A DNA stretch of 64,000 bases from JALONH01 sp046329235. Lineage in GTDB: Bacteria > Bacteroidota > Bacteroidia > Cytophagales > Cytophagaceae. The translations under genes and the position numbers were made by a program. Position 1 is the stretch's first letter. Each line of letters opens with the position of its first letter. Below the pieces are notes generated by a model. The model made no database searches. It was given only the letters and a program-made list of their open reading frames with translations, and had not been told where the DNA came from. This document shows positions 61,825 through 64,000 of the stretch, piece by piece. The stretch is taken from contig JAXLVA010000001.1 in NCBI GenBank assembly GCA_046329235.1, forward strand, positions 1,612,001 through 1,676,000. Direction: 5' to 3'.

Positions 61825-63533
61825 TGAATTGGATTCGCCGGAATCAATTGTAGATTTTGAAAATAAACTAGGGGTAAGTAGGAGTTGAATTTTTGGTTAG
61901 TAAAATTCATCCCATTTAACAGTACACCTTTGGTTTCAGGTCTTGTACCTAATACAGTAAAATATCCTGTTCCATACTCATTCATCAACGAGCCTAATTG
62001 GAACATCATCTCATAACCATATACAGAAAATCGAGTTGGTAACAACTTTGTTTTTTCTACATACTGACGACGGAATGACTGATATACCGGTGAATAAAAC
62101 TGCACATAATCCGGATACATAAAGTATACTTTACGTCGTTCGAACTGATCAAATGTCACATTAAACTCTAACCAATCACTCTTCACCACAAGAGGAACCG
62201 TTTGTTTACTTATTTCTACTTGACTTACTATATAGGAAGCTACCGTTGGGTCTGAAGAAGCCACAAAAATGTGACTTACTTTTAACAATGAGATGGAATC
62301 AGAGAATACTTTAGTTGCAACGGTAGAAATATTTTTATTCGTCACCATATTTATGGAAACGACTTTAAATCCTCTAGACTCAATAGAATCTTTATAGTAG
62401 ACCGCTAATAACGAATCTTTTTTATTTTTATCCGGTGAATAGAAAATTAAGACTTGTCGCTTCTCTATTGCGTCATTATCTTTATCTACGTTCTTTCTAT
62501 AGATAAAATTTTGCTCCGCGAACTTTGCAACAGTACCGGCATAAGTTTCTAAAACGGGTTGAAATAACAATGTAAAATGTGTCGATTCTGTAATTTTAGA
62601 ATTTAACGAAATAGGGTTTACCACAGGAATCTTATACATCTCTGAAAATGTAGCCATCAACTCCATTTGTACAGGTACTAATGGACCTATGATTAAATCC
62701 ATTTGTTTTAACTCCGGGAATAATAGTATTTGTTTTAAAGTCTCAACATCTGTTTGGGTATCGTAAGGATGTACAGTAATATTTGCGCCATTTTTTTTCA
62801 AAGAGTCAATTGCTAACATGATCCCTCTATATATTTCAATCACATACTGATTCGACTGCTTAGTATCATCTGTTTTTAGATCATCAATTAAGAAAGGCAA
62901 TAGTACTGCTACATGATATTCTTTCTTTTTTTGAAAATCTTTTTTATCAATAGTAGATGTAATTTTGTATTCCTGTGCTAAATAAGCCGCAAGCATTTTT
63001 TGTTTAGGATCTGTAGTAAACATGATCTTATTGTACAATGCCTGAGCCAACAATTCATCCTTAGGAAAGTCTCTTTGAATTTTAATTAAGGTATCTACAG
63101 GTTGAATGGTAGAATAATACTTCTTCTTCATTTGATTAACGGAAGGAGCAAGTAAATTCTCCAAAGGTTTCATATAAGCCATTGCTTGTCGGTATTGGCC
63201 TAACTCCCAATAATCTGCTGCTAAAACAAACTCCGCCTCTCTTACTTCCTCCCAATTAGGAACTCTATTCAACAACTGCAAAAGCATTTGTCTGGACTCT
63301 TTGTACTTTTTTGCTTTGTATGCACTAAGTCCATAATAATATTGGGCATAAGAAGCGTATGGGTTCCCTGCATCCGGTGTGGTTACAGGTAAAAACATTT
63401 CCATAGCCAAGTCATACTTACCGGCTTGATACACTTCTTTCGCTTTTTGATAACTGTATGACCAATCAGTTTGTCCGAAAGAACAAACACTTCCTGTCAA
63501 CAACAAAAACACCAATATTATTAATCTATTCAT
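61821..63533 (-). CDS. TPR plus periplasmic-binding-protein-fold exported protein (LpoA-like architecture)
   Basis: This 570-aa protein has a signal peptide (MNRLIILVFLLLTGSVCSFGQ), a TPR-like helical region to about 200 (YQKAKEVYQAGKYDLAMEMFLPV, YYYGLSAYKAKKYKESRQMLLQLL, YWELGQYRQAMAYM), and a type 1 periplasmic-binding-protein domain (about 215-565: YHVAVLLPFLIDD, YRGIMLAIDSL, GPLVPVQMELMATFSEMYKIPVVNP). This order is that of LpoA, the activator of PBP1A in gammaproteobacteria. That function is unproven here, and the family is also annotated as an ABC substrate-binding protein. There is no ABC permease nearby. It lies 6 bp after guaA and overlaps hemL. Confidence 0.78.
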   Translation of the reverse strand: MNRLIILVFLLLTGSVCSFGQTDWSYSYQKAKEVYQAGKYDLAMEMFLPVTTPDAGNPYASYAQYYYGLSAYKAKKYKESRQMLLQLLNRVPNWEEVREAEFVLAADYWELGQYRQAMAYMKPLENLLAPSVNQMKKKYYSTIQPVDTLIKIQRDFPKDELLAQALYNKIMFTTDPKQKMLAAYLAQEYKITSTIDKKDFQKKKEYHVAVLLPFLIDDLKTDDTKQSNQYVIEIYRGIMLAIDSLKKNGANITVHPYDTQTDVETLKQILLFPELKQMDLIIGPLVPVQMELMATFSEMYKIPVVNPISLNSKITESTHFTLLFQPVLETYAGTVAKFAEQNFIYRKNVDKDNDAIEKRQVLIFYSPDKNKKDSLLAVYYKDSIESRGFKVVSINMVTNKNISTVATKVFSDSISLLKVSHIFVASSDPTVASYIVSQVEISKQTVPLVVKSDWLEFNVTFDQFERRKVYFMYPDYVQFYSPVYQSFRRQYVEKTKLLPTRFSVYGYEMMFQLGSLMNEYGTGYFTVLGTRPETKGVLLNGMNFTNQKFNSYLPLVYFQNLQLIPANPIQ

Positions 63534-63539
63534 ATATTA

Positions 63540-64000
63540 TTATTCCCACTCAATAGTTGCCGGAGGTTTAGATGAGATATCATACACCACACGGTTTACT
63601 CCTTTTACTCGGTTAATAATTTCATTCGACACATCCGCTAAGAATTCATAAGGTAAATGAACCCAATCAGCAGTCATACCATCTGTACTACTTACAGCAC
63701 GAAGTGCTACCACCTTTTCATACGTACGTTCGTCGCCCATAACCCCTACTGAATTTACAGGAAGAAGTATAGCGCCTGCTTGCCAAACCATATCATATAA
63801 TCCTTTTTCTTTTAAACGAGAAATAAAGATATGATCTACTTGTTGCAACACATGTACTTTCTCAGCCGTGATGTCTCCTAGGATACGAATAGCTAATCCA
63901 GGACCAGGGAACGGATGGCGTTGTAATATTTTATTGTCGATACCTAATGCTCTACCTACCTGACGAACTTCGTCTTTGAATAAAGTATTTAATGGTTCAA
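63540..64000 (-). CDS. guaA: GMP synthase (glutamine-hydrolysing), C-terminal part
   Basis: The gene runs off the window edge. The visible frame covers about 153 C-terminal residues. From the edge it reads EPLNTLFKDEVRQVGRALGI, then HPFPGPGLAIRILGDITAEKV and, at the end, DGMTADWVHLPYEFLADVSNEIINRVKGVNRVVYDISSKPPATIEWE, the invariant GuaA dimerisation-domain ending. It amidates XMP to GMP. An ATG at 63851 is internal and not the start. It heads the run guaA, TPR/PBP protein, hemL, proC. Confidence 0.96.
   Translation of the reverse strand, partial: EPLNTLFKDEVRQVGRALGIDNKILQRHPFPGPGLAIRILGDITAEKVHVLQQVDHIFISRLKEKGLYDMVWQAGAILLPVNSVGVMGDERTYEKVVALRAVSSTDGMTADWVHLPYEFLADVSNEIINRVKGVNRVVYDISSKPPATIEWE

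Noticed and set aside
1..64000. CRISPR arrays, prophage or integrative-element boundaries
   Set aside because: No regularly spaced short repeats, integrase, phage structural genes or conjugation genes are seen; apart from the IS the gene content is mostly housekeeping.

Overview
The window is chromosomal DNA from a member of the Bacteroidota. The evidence is low GC, Bacteroidota-type promoters (TTTG, about 20 bp, TAnnTTTG), a GldC homologue, two giant proteins with type IX secretion C-terminal sorting domains, a sufBCDSE-sufT-brx operon, and the ftsX-DUF3098-uppP-truB-ribF cluster. The genus cannot be named from the sequence alone.

Layout. 1-2.5 kb: end of a metal-efflux locus, with an RND adaptor C-terminus, a decayed ion-channel gene and a P1B-2 (Zn/Cd/Pb) ATPase. 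2.7-15.2 kb: housekeeping genes (tRNA-His, dihydroorotase, DEAD-box helicase, two L,D-transpeptidases, a convergent glycerophosphodiesterase/glycerol-3-phosphate dehydrogenase pair, a DUF1573 protein, trpS, a phosphohexomutase). 15.26-16.58 kb: a complete IS3-family element with 25-bp ends, a 3-bp ATC target duplication and an A7 frameshift site. 16.8-23.2 kb: a serine-biosynthesis unit in which SerB is fused to SerA, followed by a SerC-like aminotransferase, a MaoC hydratase, a bestrophin-like channel and a 7TM-DISM histidine kinase. 23.2-26.4 kb: an aminotransferase, a SAM-I-type riboswitch followed by a single 77-aa protein and a terminator, an orphan small protein, a PIN toxin-antitoxin pair, and an unusual tRNA-like RNA gene. 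26.4-33.2 kb: an Lrp/AsnC regulator and the full SUF Fe-S assembly operon. 33.2-39.4 kb: MtfA-like peptidase, a GH13 enzyme-sugar permease-OmpA cluster, an epimerase and APS reductase. 39.5-47.2 kb: a PTPS-I/FolE pterin pair, an ECF sigma/anti-sigma pair, the ftsX-to-ribF cluster, a nuclease-fold lipoprotein and gldC. 47.2-59.6 kb: two giant tandem-repeat surface or secreted proteins. 59.7-64 kb: a tight guaA-TPR/PBP-hemL-proC operon.

The most unexplained items are two. The first is the RNA gene at 26097-26250 (minus strand): it has tRNA acceptor, D, anticodon and T arms, but a folded insert of about 69 nt in the variable arm and a GUC anticodon on a class II body. It has a consensus promoter and a terminator. 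The second is the SAM-I riboswitch (24669-24777), whose only gene before a strong terminator is a 77-aa protein of unknown function. The SUF operon also shows a palindrome over its predicted start site and two internal terminator-like hairpins, which suggests graded expression of its subunits.
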